Shown: positions 46,371-58,400 of the stretch, piece after piece
Numbering within the stretch: the first letter of the stretch is position 1
How the letters are laid out: each line of letters starts with the position of its first letter
NCBI GenBank assembly: GCA_007570785.1
Contig: ML660203.1
Location: forward strand, 4,889,476-4,953,475
Source: Antilocapra americana
Lineage: Eukaryota; Chordata; Mammalia; Artiodactyla; Antilocapridae
Reading direction: 5' to 3'
DNA length: 64,000 bases
Made by a program: the position numbers and the translations under genes
Notes under the pieces: model-generated
The model's database searches: none
The model's input: only the letters and a program-made list of their open reading frames with translations
Told to the model about the DNA's origin: nothing

Positions 46371-47395
46371 AGCACAGAATTTTATGAAGCTGAACTACTT
46401 TTCATGTGGAAGTTTCTGGTTTAGCGTTAATCCAGATGGATTCTTCCACTGGTCTTGTTTGTCTCCAGTGACGCTTCCTGTCAGAGACAGGCCAACCTAA
46501 AAGATGGCAGAGCACTACAGTAATCAAATTAAAGGAACTCTTAAGTTTCCACATAAATGGAATGTAAAGTGGAACATTCCTTTACCTATACTTTGGTGGT
46601 ACAGAATGCCTACCTTCCTTTAGACCTGCTTCTGCAGACCAAGGCAAACATATTGTCCTTTGAATGTCTCAAAAGTTCTTTTTTGTGTGCGTATGTGTGA
46701 TGCCAAATGCAATATTTATTTGAAAAGGACTACACCAGAAGTTTCCCAGCTGAGAAAACAGGCTTGTGAAAAATGGCTTCAGAAAATGAAATAAACCATG
46801 CAAAAGTTGTTCAGGGTGTGTTTGAAATGAACATCTGGATATGAACTGCTAAATTACCTCCTTCCTCCTCCTCCTTTTTCTCACAGCTGTGTGAAAGAGT
46901 CCTGAGGGCAGGGAAACAGGTCAATGGACCAAATTGCACCCTTTTCCCCTTCTTCTAATCCCTTTTGCACCTATGCAAGGAATCTAGCTAACATATGTGT
47001 TTAATAAGTGGGTACAAATACAAGAAAAAAAAAATTCAATTCTTATTGATGCTCTGTAGCAATACCAAAGGAAAATAAACTCCGGGTTTTCAAATTTCTC
47101 AAACAAAACTTATGGTTCTAATAAAATATTGCTTTAAAGTTGACTTTTTTATATCAAGAACTGAACTAACCACTCATTTCTCTTCATTTCTAAAGTAAGA
47201 AGGATTGAAGGATTATTACGTCACACATGCCCCCAAATTAAGAAAATCCAGTTCCCAAAAGTTTTGCCTTTTAACTTATAACTGAGAAACATGAATGGTT
47301 CTATACATTCTTACTGAATTTCCCATTGCATCTGTTTATTACACACTCCCTGCATGACCACCACTTCAACAAATACTTGATACTAGAAGAAATAT
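46371..47395. other. Unassigned, no gene seen
   Basis: Low-repeat AT-rich sequence. A short CCT-rich patch lies at about 46858-46878. Confidence 0.35.
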
Positions 47396-48395
47396 ACATT
47401 TGGACTTTGACTTAATTCCTGGAACAGAACTTTTCAAACCCTTGGAATTTCCTGAAAGTTGAGAGCTATCAAGGTGTCTCTTGTTATGCAAAGCAACTTT
47501 TGGACCCCACCCAAGGATGGAGGCTGGTTGCCAGGAGAACCAGCCCTGTGATTAGAGAGTTGGAACTTTTAGTTCCACCACCCTGATTTTGGAGAGAAGC
47601 TCTGGAGGTTGAATTGATCACCAGTGGCCAATGATTTAATCAACTATGCCCATGTAAAGAAACTTCCATAAAATAACCTAAAAGGGTGAGGTTCACAGAG
47701 CTTCTGGGCAGGGGAACATGTGTAGGCACTGGGAGAGTTCTATATCTGGAGAAGGTATGGAATCTCCTCTGCCTTTATCCACACCTTGCCCTATGCATCT
47801 CTTCCACCTGGCTGTTCCTGTATTAAGTCCTTTTATGATAAATCAGTGATAGAGTAAGTAAAATGTTGCCTGAGTTCTGTGATCTGCTCTAGCAGATAAA
47901 CCCAAGGAAGGAGAGGTTGGTGGGAACCTCTGATTTATAGCCAATTGACTAGAAGCACACATATAATTATCTGACTTGTGACTGGCATCTGACCAAGTGT
48001 GATGGAGGCAGGATGAAATTTTATGGACTGAGTCCTTAATCTGGGGGATCTAATGGCATTTCTGGGTAGACAGGGTCAGAAGAGCTGACTCACTGGGAAA
48101 GATTGAGGGCAGGAGGAGAAGGGAGTTATAGCATGAGATGGTTGGATAGCATCATCAACTCAATGAACGTGAGTCTGAGCAAACTCCAGGAGATAGCAAA
48201 GGACAGGGAAGCCTGGTGTGCTGCAGTCCATGGGGTCACAAAGAGTCAGACAGGACTAAGTGACAGAACAGTGTCAGAATTGAATTACAGGACACCTACA
48301 TGGTGTCTGGAAAGTCGCTTTGTTGGTGACGTGGCAGAACATTGAACACCAAATTGGGTCCAAGAACACCAGACATGTGTCTAAAGAAGGCAACA
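47396..48395 (+). mobile_element. Old ERV-type LTR, split by BovB
   Basis: Same family as 10.2-11.4 kb: tggactttgacttaattcct near the start, ccaatgatttaatcaactat, cttgccctatgcatctcttc, a polyadenylation-type region near 47835, ctgagttctgtgatctgctc, then after the BovB insert gtcagaattgaattacagga. A longer and better preserved copy. Confidence 0.65.
48080..48268 (+). mobile_element. BovB LINE 3' end inside the LTR
   Basis: gagctgactcactgggaaag, gagatggttggatagcatca, gagtctgagcaaactccagg, gcctggtgtgctgcagtcca. Flanked by agggtcagaa (48070-48079) and agtgtcagaa (48269-48278), 9 of 10 matching. Confidence 0.93.
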
Positions 48396-48514
48396 GCTGA
48401 GTTCACTGGAAAGAACAAGCTGAAATTTTACAACTGCCTCTCATCAGAAGAACATAGAGGCAACTTTGGGAGGAGTCCGATTAGATATTTTCTCATAAAG
48501 TGAGGCTGACTCTT

Positions 48515-49003
48515 ATCCAAAGGAACATATTTGAGTCAGTTCTAATGAACTGGACGAATCTAGAGCCTATTATACAGAGTGAAGTAATTCAGAAGGAGAA
48601 AGATAAATATCGTATACTGACGCATATACATGGAATCTAGAAAGATGGTACTGATGAACTTATTTGCAGGGCAGAAGTGGAGGAACAGACAGAGAATAGA
48701 CTTATGGACACAGGAGAGGGGAGGAGAGGGTGAGATGTATGGAGTGAGCAGCATGGAAATTTACATTACCATGTGTAAAACAGGTAGCCAATGAGAATTT
48801 GCTCTGTGACTCGAGAAACTCAAACAGGGGCTCTGCGACAATCTAGAAAGCTGGGATGGGGGGCGAGATGGGAGGGAGGTTTGGGAGGGAGGGGACATGG
48901 GTATACCTATGGCCGATTCTTGATATATGACAGAAAACCACAAACTTCTGTGTAGCAAATAGCCTTCCATTAAAAAAATAAAATGGCAGAAAAAAAAAAA
49001 AAA
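48515..49003 (+). mobile_element. Ruminant L1 (L1_BT-like) 3' end
   Basis: attatacagagtgaagtaat, atggaatctagaaagatggt, gggatggggggcgagatggg and an A-tail. A 13-bp target-site duplication gaggctgactctt (48502-48514) and gaggcagactctt (49004-49016), one mismatch. Confidence 0.95.
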
Positions 49004-49439
49004 GAGGCAGACTCTTCAACTTTACTGTCAGAAACCAATGAGAAAAGGAGACTCAGTAAAGAGGCTTTATCCTCCATTTCAAACATCTGTCTCCACTAAT
49101 TTCTCATCTTTTCTAGGATAGGAAAGGAGTCTTGCTCATTCCAGGCTTGTGGTGCTCTGCCAATAACAGTTGTACACAGTATGTTACACATGCTCTTTTG
49201 ATGACTGACTGAGTGGTGGAAATCTCTAGCGTAGGTTTCCCAACAACTGGAGATGAAGAAATAACTAAATACTTGCAAGGAAAGTTTGAGGAGCACAGGG
49301 AAAGGACCTATTGGGTTAGATGGACTGCAAGTTCCTCCCATCCTTTGCAGTCTGAAATTCTAAATCCTTCTTCTAAATTGTTTGGAAGATTCCTGTCCAC
49401 CTGCTAAGATGATGTCTCAGCAATTCTTCTTCCTTGTAC

Positions 49440-49640
49440 CCCTGCCCCCCTTGCTATTCTCTCAGACACTTCCCTAGTACTTACTAGAACCAATGTAGAA
49501 ACAGTCCTTGAATTTGACCCCTGCCTCAGAATTGCATGTCTTCGATCTACACATCTCTTTCCAGTTGATTTTATTTTGTTTGTGAGCTCTAACTCTGCCC
49601 TAAGCATTGTGCATAGAAGTGGATCCGTAGTAGGGAACTA
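49440..49640 (+). mobile_element. Possible L2 3' end
   Basis: Weak L2-like order (ttgctattctctcagacact, tttgtgagctctaactctgc, taagcattgtgcatagaagt). Confidence 0.35.
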
Positions 49641-49679
49641 CTAAAGTGTATAGTAAACAGAAATTCCCCAACCCAGGAT

Positions 49680-49940
49680 ATCAGGGAAGACTTTCTTGAA
49701 GGAGTAAATTTGAGGTCAACAACAGTGAACTAGATGAAAAAAGTGTCCGTAAAGAGGGTATTCCAGTGTGAAAAAAAAAAAATCATGAGTGGTATTGTTG
49801 AGTTGAAATAGCTATATGGGAGATAGAACTATGATTTATAAAAAAGCTGCAGCTAGAGAGTAAAATACAGGGAAAGAAGGGAAAGCAGTGGTGGGGAGTC
49901 CATATAACTCATAATAAGGCATTTGAACTTTACAGCAGTC
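49680..49940 (-). mobile_element. Probable L2 fragment, antisense
   Basis: gaagactttcttgaaggagt, gtattccagtgtgaaaa, ggcatttgaactttacagca: antisense L2-like order. Contains an A-run. Confidence 0.45.
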
Positions 49941-50334
49941 CAGCCCAAATCAACTGACTGAGCCCAGACTCACCACTTATTCCTCACCAACGCCATTTGC
50001 TAAGTTGTTCCCTCTGCCAGGCATAATCCTCTTCTCATTCCTATCTCTTTAATATTCTCCCACCCGTCAAAACCAACCCCAAATCTCCCTTCTCCAGAAG
50101 CCACTGACAATTTCCTTGAGTGGGCCCACATCTCTGCACAGGTACATGTACCTCTCAGACCACTTCCGTATTCAACCTCACACCTATGCTGATTGGACTT
50201 GTGACATCCCACCCTGAACACTTCTTCAGGTCAGGAGGGGTCATCTCCCACCCTTTTCCCCTGATCCATTCAACTCAGGAAACGTTTGTTTATGAACAGT
50301 ACACAGTGATCTTCTCAAAATAGAGAGTATTACT

Positions 50335-50660
50335 CAGGAAGCACGTGGCTCAGACTTCCTGGGTTGGAGTCTCGACAGTATCACCTGCTTGATGTGGAAT
50401 CTTGAGCAAGTTGTTTCGCCTCTTCCAGTGTCCTTTCCTTCAGCCATGAAATGGGGAGAGTGATAACATCTATCCTAAAGGACTTTTAGGAAATACATAG
50501 GATTTTCCAGGCAAGAGTTCTGAAGTGGATTGCCATTTCCTTCTCATGGAGATCTTCTCGACACATGGATTGAACCCAGGTCTTCCGCATTGTAGGCAGA
50601 TGCTTTACCATCTGAGCCACCAGGGGAGTCCCTAAAGGACTTAGGTGACTCAAAAGTAAC
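50335..50660 (+). mobile_element. MIR SINE, sense, split by a Bov-tA
   Basis: ggctcagacttcctgggttg, aatcttgagcaagttgtttc, gccatgaaatggggagagtg, continuing after the SINE at 50643. Confidence 0.75.
50486..50630 (-). mobile_element. Bov-tA SINE, antisense, truncated, inside a MIR
   Basis: ttttccaggcaagagttctg to ctgagccaccaggggagtc. A perfect 12-bp target-site duplication cctaaaggactt lies at 50474-50485 and 50631-50642. Confidence 0.95.
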
Positions 50661-50664
50661 ATGT

Positions 50665-50831
50665 GTGATTGGGATGTCCCTGGCAGGGTAGTGATTGGGA
50701 CTTCACCTTCAGTGCAGGGGTTGTGGGGTCCTTGGTTGGAAAACCAATACCCCACAGGCCTGAAGGCCCACAAAGCAAAACAGAAAACAGAAGCAACACT
50801 GTAACACATTCAGAAAAGACTTGAAAAAAAA
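50665..50831 (+). mobile_element. CHR-type SINE, long form
   Basis: gattgggatgtccctggcag, ggttgtggggtccttggttg, aaaacagaagcaacactgta, agaaaagacttgaaaaaa: the same extended tail as at 29.3 kb. Confidence 0.8.
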
Positions 50832-51247
50832 AATGTGTGATTAACTTATCCAAATGCTCAAAATGTTAGTTCTTATGATAAAATCCTGATGGAGGATTAG
50901 AGAGACTGAATTGCCTGATTCATACTCATTTTCTCCCACTTAAGTCAAGATCTTTAGAGGTTTTTGGATATCTTATGTCTCATCCTACTGTCTTTCTCCT
51001 TAACCACCGTAGGACAATACAACTTGGGGGAAAAAAATAAAACAACATTAAAGGCAACAAAAAGGATGACCATAGGTTTTAGAGTCTTCATATGCCCATA
51101 CACACATGCAAAAATTGAGCTGAAGGAAGAAACTGGTGAAATTACTGAGCTACACAAGGGTACAGAATGCTTGAAGAATGGTGAGAAGTTGCCCTTTCTT
51201 GAGCCTCCATCCTGCCTCCTGATTTATATCCCGTCTCACTATCTGAA

Positions 51248-51470
51248 ACTGTTGTTTAGTTGCTAAGTAATGTCTGGTTCTTTGTGACCCCCGTGGACTG
51301 TAACCTGGCAGGCTCCTCTGTCCATAGGATTCCGCATGGAAATATCCCATGCAATACTGGAGTGTGTTGCCATTTCCTACTCCAGTGGATCTTCCCGACC
51401 CAAGGATCGAACCTATGTCTCCTGCATTGGTAGGCACATTTTTTACCACTGAGCCACTTGGGTAGACCTG
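51248..51470 (-). mobile_element. Bov-tA/Bov-A2 SINE, antisense
   Basis: ctgttgtttagttgctaagt, gtaacctggcaggctcctct, tcttcccgacccaaggatcg, ccactgagccacttgggtag. Confidence 0.95.
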
Positions 51471-51794
51471 CAATTAGATCTTTCTCACCGCCTGTTTTGC
51501 CCTTATTAAACCGTGCCCCATCCCATCTCTCTTCCTGTGGAATAACTTGGATGATAATATTGACTATGTAATTTATTGTCCAAACCCAGACACTTTGGGG
51601 AGGGAAATGTTGCTCTGTTAACCATTACACCAGGACCACAGATATAATTGGACAGTTGCTGGTAACTCAAGCTGTGTGGTCATACAAGTTAGAACCAGCA
51701 ATCTTGCTGACTTGAATCTCACAGGTTTCAGCATCTTTCAACTTCCTTCAGCTCCCAGCCAAAGAAGTGTACAGGCTCTTTCTGATCCAATTTA

Positions 51795-51935
51795 TTTTTT
51801 TTTCTTTTTATTTGCTTTATTTCACTTAACATCAGGCAGTTAAGATTCTTCCATATCACTGAGTGAATCAACAGTGTTTTCCTTTTATTGCTGAGTAGTG
51901 GTCTATTGCATAGACACACTACAGTTTGCTTATTC
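51795..51935 (-). mobile_element. Old L1 fragment, antisense
   Basis: tatttcacttaacatcaggc, aagattcttccatatcactg, ttattgctgagtagtggtct: the complement of ORF2 C-terminal sequence. A T15-type run follows. Confidence 0.75.
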
Positions 51936-51939
51936 TTTT

Positions 51940-52735
51940 TTTTTTTTTTTTGTCTCAGAACGTTTTCAACTCAGTGTTGCACATAGGTTTCCTGGAAGGC
52001 CGTGTCGATATATTGTGAAACATCTGGATCTTTAGGTATTAGGATGTCGGAATATAATGAGCTGTTTTCAACCCAAATCTTTAGAATCATGTAGATAAAC
52101 CGATTGGTTTCGATTCAGGGAACTGAACTGCCAGCTTCAATTAGACAGGCTTCTTTAATATATTCTTTTTCTAACATAGTAGGCAACTCCGATAAATTAT
52201 TATTTATAGAGTACTTATTAAAATGCTACAGGGAAATCATTCCTGGAAACATCTCGCTGTGTAACTGTAAATGATCAAGCCCTTGCTTGCTGATTGAGTG
52301 TTTGGAGACTAAAGTCAGATCACAAGATCACAGCAATCAAAGGAGACCTCACGTGACACCCATACCATCTCCACATTTGCTCCCTAAGCCCCTTTAACAA
52401 CATCACCAGCATGAAGGTACCCAGGAAATATTTGACATCCTGGTGATGGAGGGATTCATTCCTGCCCAAAGTAACCCTTTCCTTGGTTGGATGTCGCTTC
52501 CAGATAAAAAACTCATTCTTGGTTTTTAGCAGATATCTATTTTCCCAAATTCCCCACATCAAGCCCCGTCCCCTCATGAGGGCTCTATTCCCTAGCAAAA
52601 TCCATCTTTTTCAGCTTCTGTCTGCTCTCACCCTGTGCCAAGTAGTGAACTAGCCTCATTGGAGCCTATGAGAAACACACAAAGCCCATGAAGTGACAGA
52701 CAGTGCAGCAAAGTGGGTTGCCCCGTGGACAAAGA
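51940..52735. other. Repeat-poor sequence, no supported gene
   Basis: About 800 bp without recognisable repeats. A 92-codon minus-strand frame at 52320-52598 has no family match. Confidence 0.35.
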
Positions 52736-52737
52736 GC

Positions 52738-52937
52738 GACACACCTGAGTGTTAAAGTTTGAGCTGGCTCCACCTATATCATAGCGAAGCACTTAACCTC
52801 TCAGAATCTTAGTTTTCCCAACTGTATAGTGGAGATTATTCCTAAGTATCTAGGGCATTCTTGAAAGATTGCAAGAAGCACTGTATGTAAAGTATTGGGA
52901 TAGAGTCTCCTGGCACATCTATTCTGTAGCTATTATT
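52738..52937 (+). mobile_element. MIR SINE, sense
   Basis: gcacttaacctctcagaatc, ttagttttcccaactgtata, gcaagaagcactgtatgtaa, attctgtagctattattg. Confidence 0.8.
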
Positions 52938-53286
52938 GCGTTGAATCCCAGCAAATCAAGTCTGGAGACTGTGCTATAGTTGTAACGTAAGTACACAGTG
53001 GGCTGTGGTTTAAGATCAGGCACTGTTTGACCCAAAATGCAGCATCCTCAAAATACTCCATCAAGCCTTCTTGTTCTTTGTCTTGAATGTTAAATTACTT
53101 TCTGGGGGGAGTAAATCCTAGTAACTAAGACCCTAGAAAATCATACTTAGACCTGGATAGATTTTAAATTCACTAGACAGCTATTTTTTTTTTAAATAAA
53201 AGCAGTGAAATAAGAATTTTGGGGGGTTAAGAAATTGATATTTTCTGAAAGCTTCTCAAGAAATTCTAATGTGCAGTGAGGTTAAG

Positions 53287-53692
53287 AATTATACAGAGTG
53301 AAGTAAGCCAGAAGGAAAAACAATACAGTATACTAATGCATATATATGGAATTTAGAAAGATGGTAATGATAACTCTGTATGCGAGACAGCAAAAGAGAC
53401 GCAGATGTATAGAGAAGTCTTTTGGACTCTATGGGAGAGGGCGAGGGAGGGATGATATGGGGGAATGACATTGAAATATGCAAATTATCATATGTGAAAT
53501 GAATTGCCAGCCCAGGTTTGATGCATGATACAGAGTGCTCAGGGCTGGTGTACCAGGATGACCCAGAGGGATGGAATCGGGAGGGAGGTGGTAGGAGGGT
53601 TCTGGAAGGGGAACACATGTATACCCATTGTGGACTCATGTCAATGTATGCAAAACCAACACAATAATGTAAAGAAAAAAGTCTTCCTTAAA
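53287..53692 (+). mobile_element. Ruminant L1 3' end
   Basis: attatacagagtgaagtaag, ggaatttagaaagatggtaa, gaacacatgtatacccattg, aaccaacacaataatgtaaa. Confidence 0.9.
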
Positions 53693-53729
53693 TTTGTTAC
53701 AATAAAAAAGAAGAATAATAGATTTAAAG

Positions 53730-53885
53730 TGGGTCTTCATGAGTTAAAATATGGGCTCCCTCAATTACCAACTGCACAACTGAGGAAAGTTCCTTAATAT
53801 CCTCAAGCCTCAGTTTCCACATCTATAAAATGGAGATACAACAAAAATTCCTTTCTTAAAAGCTATAATAATAATGTTTAAATAA
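53730..53885 (+). mobile_element. MIR SINE, sense
   Basis: atcctcaagcctcagtttcc, acatctataaaatggagata, then a T/A-rich end. Confidence 0.75.
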
Positions 53886-53984
53886 AGAGGACATGTGGAG
53901 AGAACAGAATGCTTGTTTGGTATTCTGGATAGCTCTATTTATTCATTTGCTTATTTATTTACTATTTTAATCATGTTATTTTTA

Positions 53985-54200
53985 TTAGAGCATAATTACT
54001 TTACAATATTGTGTTAATTTCCACTGTACAACAAAATGAATAAGCTATATGTATACATACATCCCCTCCCTCTTGGACCTCCCTCCCTCCACCACCCCCA
54101 TCTCACCCATCTAGGTTATGGCAGAGCACTGAACAGAGCGTCCTGTGCTAGACAGCTCACTTTAACAGGAATCTTCTATTCTTACCCATCCCCTTCTATT
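53985..54200 (-). mobile_element. Ruminant L1 3' end, antisense
   Basis: agagcataattactttacaa, aataagctatatgtatacat, gcgtcctgtgctagacagct. Confidence 0.85.
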
Positions 54201-54514
54201 CACATTGTCTCAACCTTTCAAAGAGCCTTATCTTGGTTCTAGGTATAACCCAAGGTCCAGACATCTATCAAGAAGCCCTTATCTAACCTGGGTACATTTC
54301 TGGTTGATGGTGACCCAGTTTGCTTTTTAAATAATTAAGAATTATATTTACGGAGCACTAGAGGAGACATGGGTCCCTAGTGGCCAGAGCCATTAGAAGA
54401 GATGGCAGAAAACTTGCCAGCCTGGGTTATGACTTATACCAGCATTGGAATCTTCTGGCCCATATGGATCACTGAATGAGCTGCTCCAAGACTGGTGAAA
54501 ACTCTACATACTTG

Positions 54515-55168
54515 CTGCTTAAAACTACAGTCCTTAGACCATCAGGGAACCTTTTAGAACTACAAAATCACTGGTCTTATTTTCAGTTCAGTTCAGTCGC
54601 TCAGTCATGTCTGACTCTTTGCGACCCCATGAACCACAGCATGCCAGGCATCCCTATCCATCACCAACTCCCGGAGTCCACCCAAATCCATGTCCATGGA
54701 GTCGGTGATGCCATCCAGCCATCTCATCCTCTGTCTTCCCCTTCTCCTCCTGCCATCAATCCTTCCCAGTCTCAGGGTCTTTTCCAATGAGTCAACTCTT
54801 TGCATGAGGTGGCCAAAGTATTGGAGTTTCAGCTTCAACATCAGTCCTGCAATGAACACTCAGGACTGATCTCCTTTAGGATGGACTGGTCGGATCTCCT
54901 TGCAGTCCAAGTCCAACTTGTGTCCAACACCACAGTTCAAAAGCATCAATTCTTCAGCACTCAGCCTTTTTCTCTGTCCAACTCTCACATCCATACATGA
55001 CTACTGGAAAAACCATAGCCTTGACTAGACGAACCTTTGTTGGCAAAGTAACGTCTCTGCTTTTCAATATGCTATCCAGGTTGGTCTTATTTTAGACCCA
55101 CCAAATCCTAAAGTGAGCAAAATTCCCAGGTGATTGGTGTGCACATTAGGTTTGGGAAGCATTATTCT
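54515..55168 (+). mobile_element. MER5A-like hAT-Charlie element, split by BovB
   Basis: Left part ctacagtccttagaccatca and gaaccttttagaactacaaa; right part, after BovB, tttagacccaccaaatccta, attcccaggtgattggtgtg, ttaggtttgggaagcatt. Together they follow the order of MER5A. Non-coding. Confidence 0.7.
54584..55081 (-). mobile_element. BovB LINE 3' end, antisense
   Basis: cagttcagttcagtcgctca, gtccatggagtcggtgatgc, caatcctgtcctt-like 3' region, agcactcagcctttttctct, tttgttggcaaagtaacgtc. A perfect 12-bp target-site duplication tggtcttatttt lies at 54572-54583 and 55082-55093. 5'-truncated, about 500 bp, low divergence. The 84-codon minus-strand frame at 54605-54859 is a remnant of the BovB C-terminus. 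Confidence 0.96.
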
Positions 55169-55169
55169 T

Positions 55170-55287
55170 CTTTTTTCTTTTTTTTTCCCACCTGCCATGA
55201 GGAATCTTAGTTCCCTGATTAGGGGTCAAACCCCTGCCCCCTACAGTAGAAGGTCAGTCTTAACCACTGTACCACCAAGGAAGTCCC
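55170..55287 (-). mobile_element. CHR-type SINE, antisense
   Basis: T-rich start, atcttagttccctgattagg, aaccactgtaccaccaagga, agtccc end. Confidence 0.85.
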
Positions 55288-55814
55288 AGCATTGTTCTCC
55301 ATTAAGAGGAATCCTAACCCAAGGTTTGTGAAATTTTCCAGAAGCAACTTGCAACCTGCCACCCACACAGCTGGGTTGATGCCTAGATAAGTTCTTAACA
55401 TCCCTTAACTCAAACCCCTCTGAACTGTCACCTTATCTCCACCTCTGTACCACCCTACAGCACTGGTTTAGCATACGAGTCAATTTCTTTTTTGGATTCT
55501 GGACCCTGTGTGGACAAAGCATGTGATATTTGTTTTAATAGGTATGGCAAGACCAGTTGCCTATTCCAGACACAGAAAGAGTCAGCTGATGGCTATTCCA
55601 GCTTCTCTCAATGGTTGATGTAGCGTTCCTCGGATATTTCACTCTAAGATTCTATCATCTTTAGGGAGTTAGTGACTGTGGAACCTGGATTCAGATTGGC
55701 CTCAGGTAATAATGTGCTATGCTAAAGGCATTCCCTGAACAGCAACAGCAAAAATCTCCAAAGCAAAGTCAGAGACTGGTTTGTCCCAATGATCATTTGG
55801 CTTTACAGTGTCAC
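55288..55814. other. Unassigned, no gene seen
   Basis: No coding signal or clear repeat. Confidence 0.35.
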
Positions 55815-55823
55815 TAAAGCATA

Positions 55824-56058
55824 GTGTGTGGATCTATGTGTGTGCTAAGTCACTGCAGTCATGTTCGACTCTTTGTGACCTTATGGACTGTAGCCCCCAG
55901 ACTCCTCTGTCCGTGGAATTCTCCAGGCAAGAATACTGGAGTGAGTTGCCATGCCCTCCTCCAGGGGATCTTCTTGACCCAGGGATCAAATCCGTGCCCT
56001 TTATGTCTCCTGCATTGGCAGGTAGGTTCTTTACCGCTAGCTGCACCTGGGAACCCTG
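55824..56058 (-). mobile_element. Bov-tA/Bov-A2 SINE, antisense
   Basis: gtgctaagtcactgcagtca, attctccaggcaagaatact, cccagggatcaaatccgtgc, ctgcacctgggaaccc. A perfect 9-bp target-site duplication taaagcata lies at 55815-55823 and 56059-56067. Confidence 0.96.
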
Positions 56059-56229
56059 TAAAGCATAATGAAATCCCTGATTAAACTGGGTTTCAAACAT
56101 CTGGAGAAAAGGCAGAGGTAAGTCAGTGAATAAAACTCTGAGGTGAATCTTGGAGTGTAACAGGCAGCTGTTATGCTTACTTGAGCACAAACACACACGC
56201 ACTCTGAGCATCTATCATTACGCGAGAGA

Positions 56230-57180
56230 ATATGAATCCAAAGGTGAACGAAATTGAGTCCTGTCACCAGCTCTCATCCCTGGCCCTTATGGGGCTTATA
56301 CCTTGAAGGGAAGTGGATATGAATCAAATAGCCACAAAGATTTATCTTCTGTCCTAACAGTGATAAATGCTCATGAAAGAGAGCTACAGTGCTATGAGAA
56401 CGTGAAAAGGGGGATGGATGATCTGTTCAGGAAGTTTTCACTGAAGAAGCAACGATACTAAAGGGTGCGTACTGTGAACCAAGCCACGGTGGGGGTGATG
56501 GGGAGGGGGAGCCCAGCTGGTGTGAAGTCCTGTGACCAGGGCTGCAGCGGGGCCGATGCTCTTTGAGGAACTGAAACAACTGGAGTGGTCGAGCCCAGAA
56601 AAGGGAGGAAGGGGAAGAAGGGTGGAAAAACTGAGTCTGGCCATGGGGGTGTTTGTTCTTCCTTCTAAGAGCTCTGGGAAGCAATGGAGGGTTTCAAGCA
56701 GGGGGATGGTGAGGCCATAGCTGTGTTCCTAAGAGAACAGTCCTTCTACTGATGTAGAGAACAGATCAGAAGGGAGATCAGAAGGAAGGATGTGAGAAGC
56801 AGACTAGATAGGGTTGCATTGCATTCCCCCAAGGTGGGGAGCATGGTGCTCAGACTTTGAAGGCGGTGGAAGCAATGGTAAGAGGTGGGATATGTCGAGA
56901 GATGGCAGATAAGAACGATGGAAGGACTCAGGTTAGCTTGGTGGGCAGAAGCTGGGAGAGGAGGGTGTTAAGGATAATGAGTAGTTTGCCAAACTTCCTG
57001 GATGCTATTCTCTTGACTAAACCAGAGGGGGCTGGGCCAATACCAGACTGGGAGGGCGGGGTGGTCAAGAGATGTATTTTGGACTTTTGTGAGTTGGACA
57101 CCTCCCTTGGCCTACCAGAAAAAGATATGCAGGTTTGGACTTTGGATGAAAGTTCTAGGCTGGAAGGGGGTGGTATTTTA
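56230..57180 (-). mobile_element. L2 LINE 3' end, antisense, long
   Basis: atggggcttataccttgaag, cagtgataaatgctcatgaa, gaagttttcactgaagaagc, agcaatggagggtttcaagc, ttaaggataatgagtagttt. Antisense L2 in order, about 950 bp. Confidence 0.6.
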
Positions 57181-57194
57181 TAATAATAATCTTT

Positions 57195-57450
57195 AAATAA
57201 ACAACAATTTACCATTTATTGACTATTTATTCTGTGCCAAAGCTAACCATCTATTACCTAAGTTAATCTCTGCAGGACACCGTGAAAAGATTGATCATCA
57301 CCATGTTATAGGTGAGAAAGAGGAGGCCCAGGGAGGCTCTGAACCACTGTGTCATACTGCCCCCTGCTGAGCACCTACTAAGTGCCAGACTCCTAGAAGA
57401 CACTGGGATTTAAGACCTTCTAAGGAGTTTGTATTCGGGTAAGTTCACAG
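57195..57450 (-). mobile_element. MIR then L2-tail fragment, antisense
   Basis: gactatttattctgtgccaa and gtgagaaagaggaggcccag (MIR, to about 57345), then ctgagcacctactaagtgcc and gaagacactgggatttaaga (L2/MIR tail). Confidence 0.65.
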
Positions 57451-57923
57451 ATCTGTGGGTCTCTCAGAGCAACGTGAAAGCAGGGAAGCCCCAAGGTAGG
57501 AATTTTTGCCATTTGCTAATTACATTGCTATTCATGTCTAAGTCACGTCCCACTTGTGTTCACATACGCGAGTACTGAGCATACCTGTACCACCTGTGCA
57601 CAGCTTTCTCTCCAGTTTTCTTTCTCAACTTTTTGAGATTTTTTTTTTTCTTCTGACCCCTGACTTCAGGTTGCTCAAGGGCAGGTAGGTTAAATAAGAA
57701 AGCTTCACCAGGCTTCCTCTGAGCATCATGTTCCACCAGCCTGCAGTGTCAGGGTTATAGGCACGCAAGAGTGGAGGGGAGCCCAACACAGATGTCCTTT
57801 TGTAAGACAGACTAAGGCTCCTCTCTCCCATAAGCAGCTACCCCTGAACTCTTTACCTGCGCTCTTCTGAACTGCAAGCATGACCCTCCTGAAACAAGCT
57901 GTGAAACTGAGATGGACTGAAGA
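57451..57923. other. Unassigned, no gene seen
   Basis: No transposon landmark and no coding signal. Confidence 0.35.
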
Positions 57924-57978
57924 AGGTAATCAATACTATTCTCAAGGACCCTCTGAGGTTATTGTCTTAGTCACTCAG
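57924..57978 (+). repeat. 55-bp direct repeat, copy 1
   Basis: Identical over 55 bp to 58979-59033. It starts aggtaatcaatactattctc and ends cttagtcactcag. The last 14 or so bases match the antisense end of a Bov-tA SINE, yet no SINE follows here. Confidence 0.97.
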
Positions 57979-58400
57979 CAAGCCAAGAAAGAAGAGTGTT
58001 TATACACAATAATCACTTAGAGCTTGTTCTGTTTTCATCAAACATTCAACCTAAAAATGGAAGAATTTCACTGCTCCCATTACCCAGAAGAATTTGTGAG
58101 CTGAAACTAGCAAATTTTCCATAGTTTATATGGAATGAAGCATATGGATCAGTACTGAAAACATAAATCACTCTTAAATCTTTGTTTCTTATTATTTTAG
58201 TAACAATAGGACTAGACAAGCTTAACCAACAGAGCCTCTGTGTGTATACATATGTGGGTATAGGCACAGGAAAAAAATAAATATATTTTCAGTGATCCAC
58301 TTTGGATTTAACTACAATTTTATCTGTGATAAAGTCTGTTTTTGCTGTCTGAAATAATATCAATTAAAGAACTGTTTAGGTTCAGGGCAAGGGATGATGG
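57979..58400. other. Unique AT-rich sequence between the direct repeats
   Basis: No recognised repeat or coding signal. It ends at the atgg site (58397-58400) duplicated by the LTR insertion. Confidence 0.4.

Noticed and set aside
54605..54859. 84-codon minus-strand frame with [18 protein letters not shown] residues
   Set aside because: This is the C-terminal remnant of the truncated BovB ORF, not a host gene.
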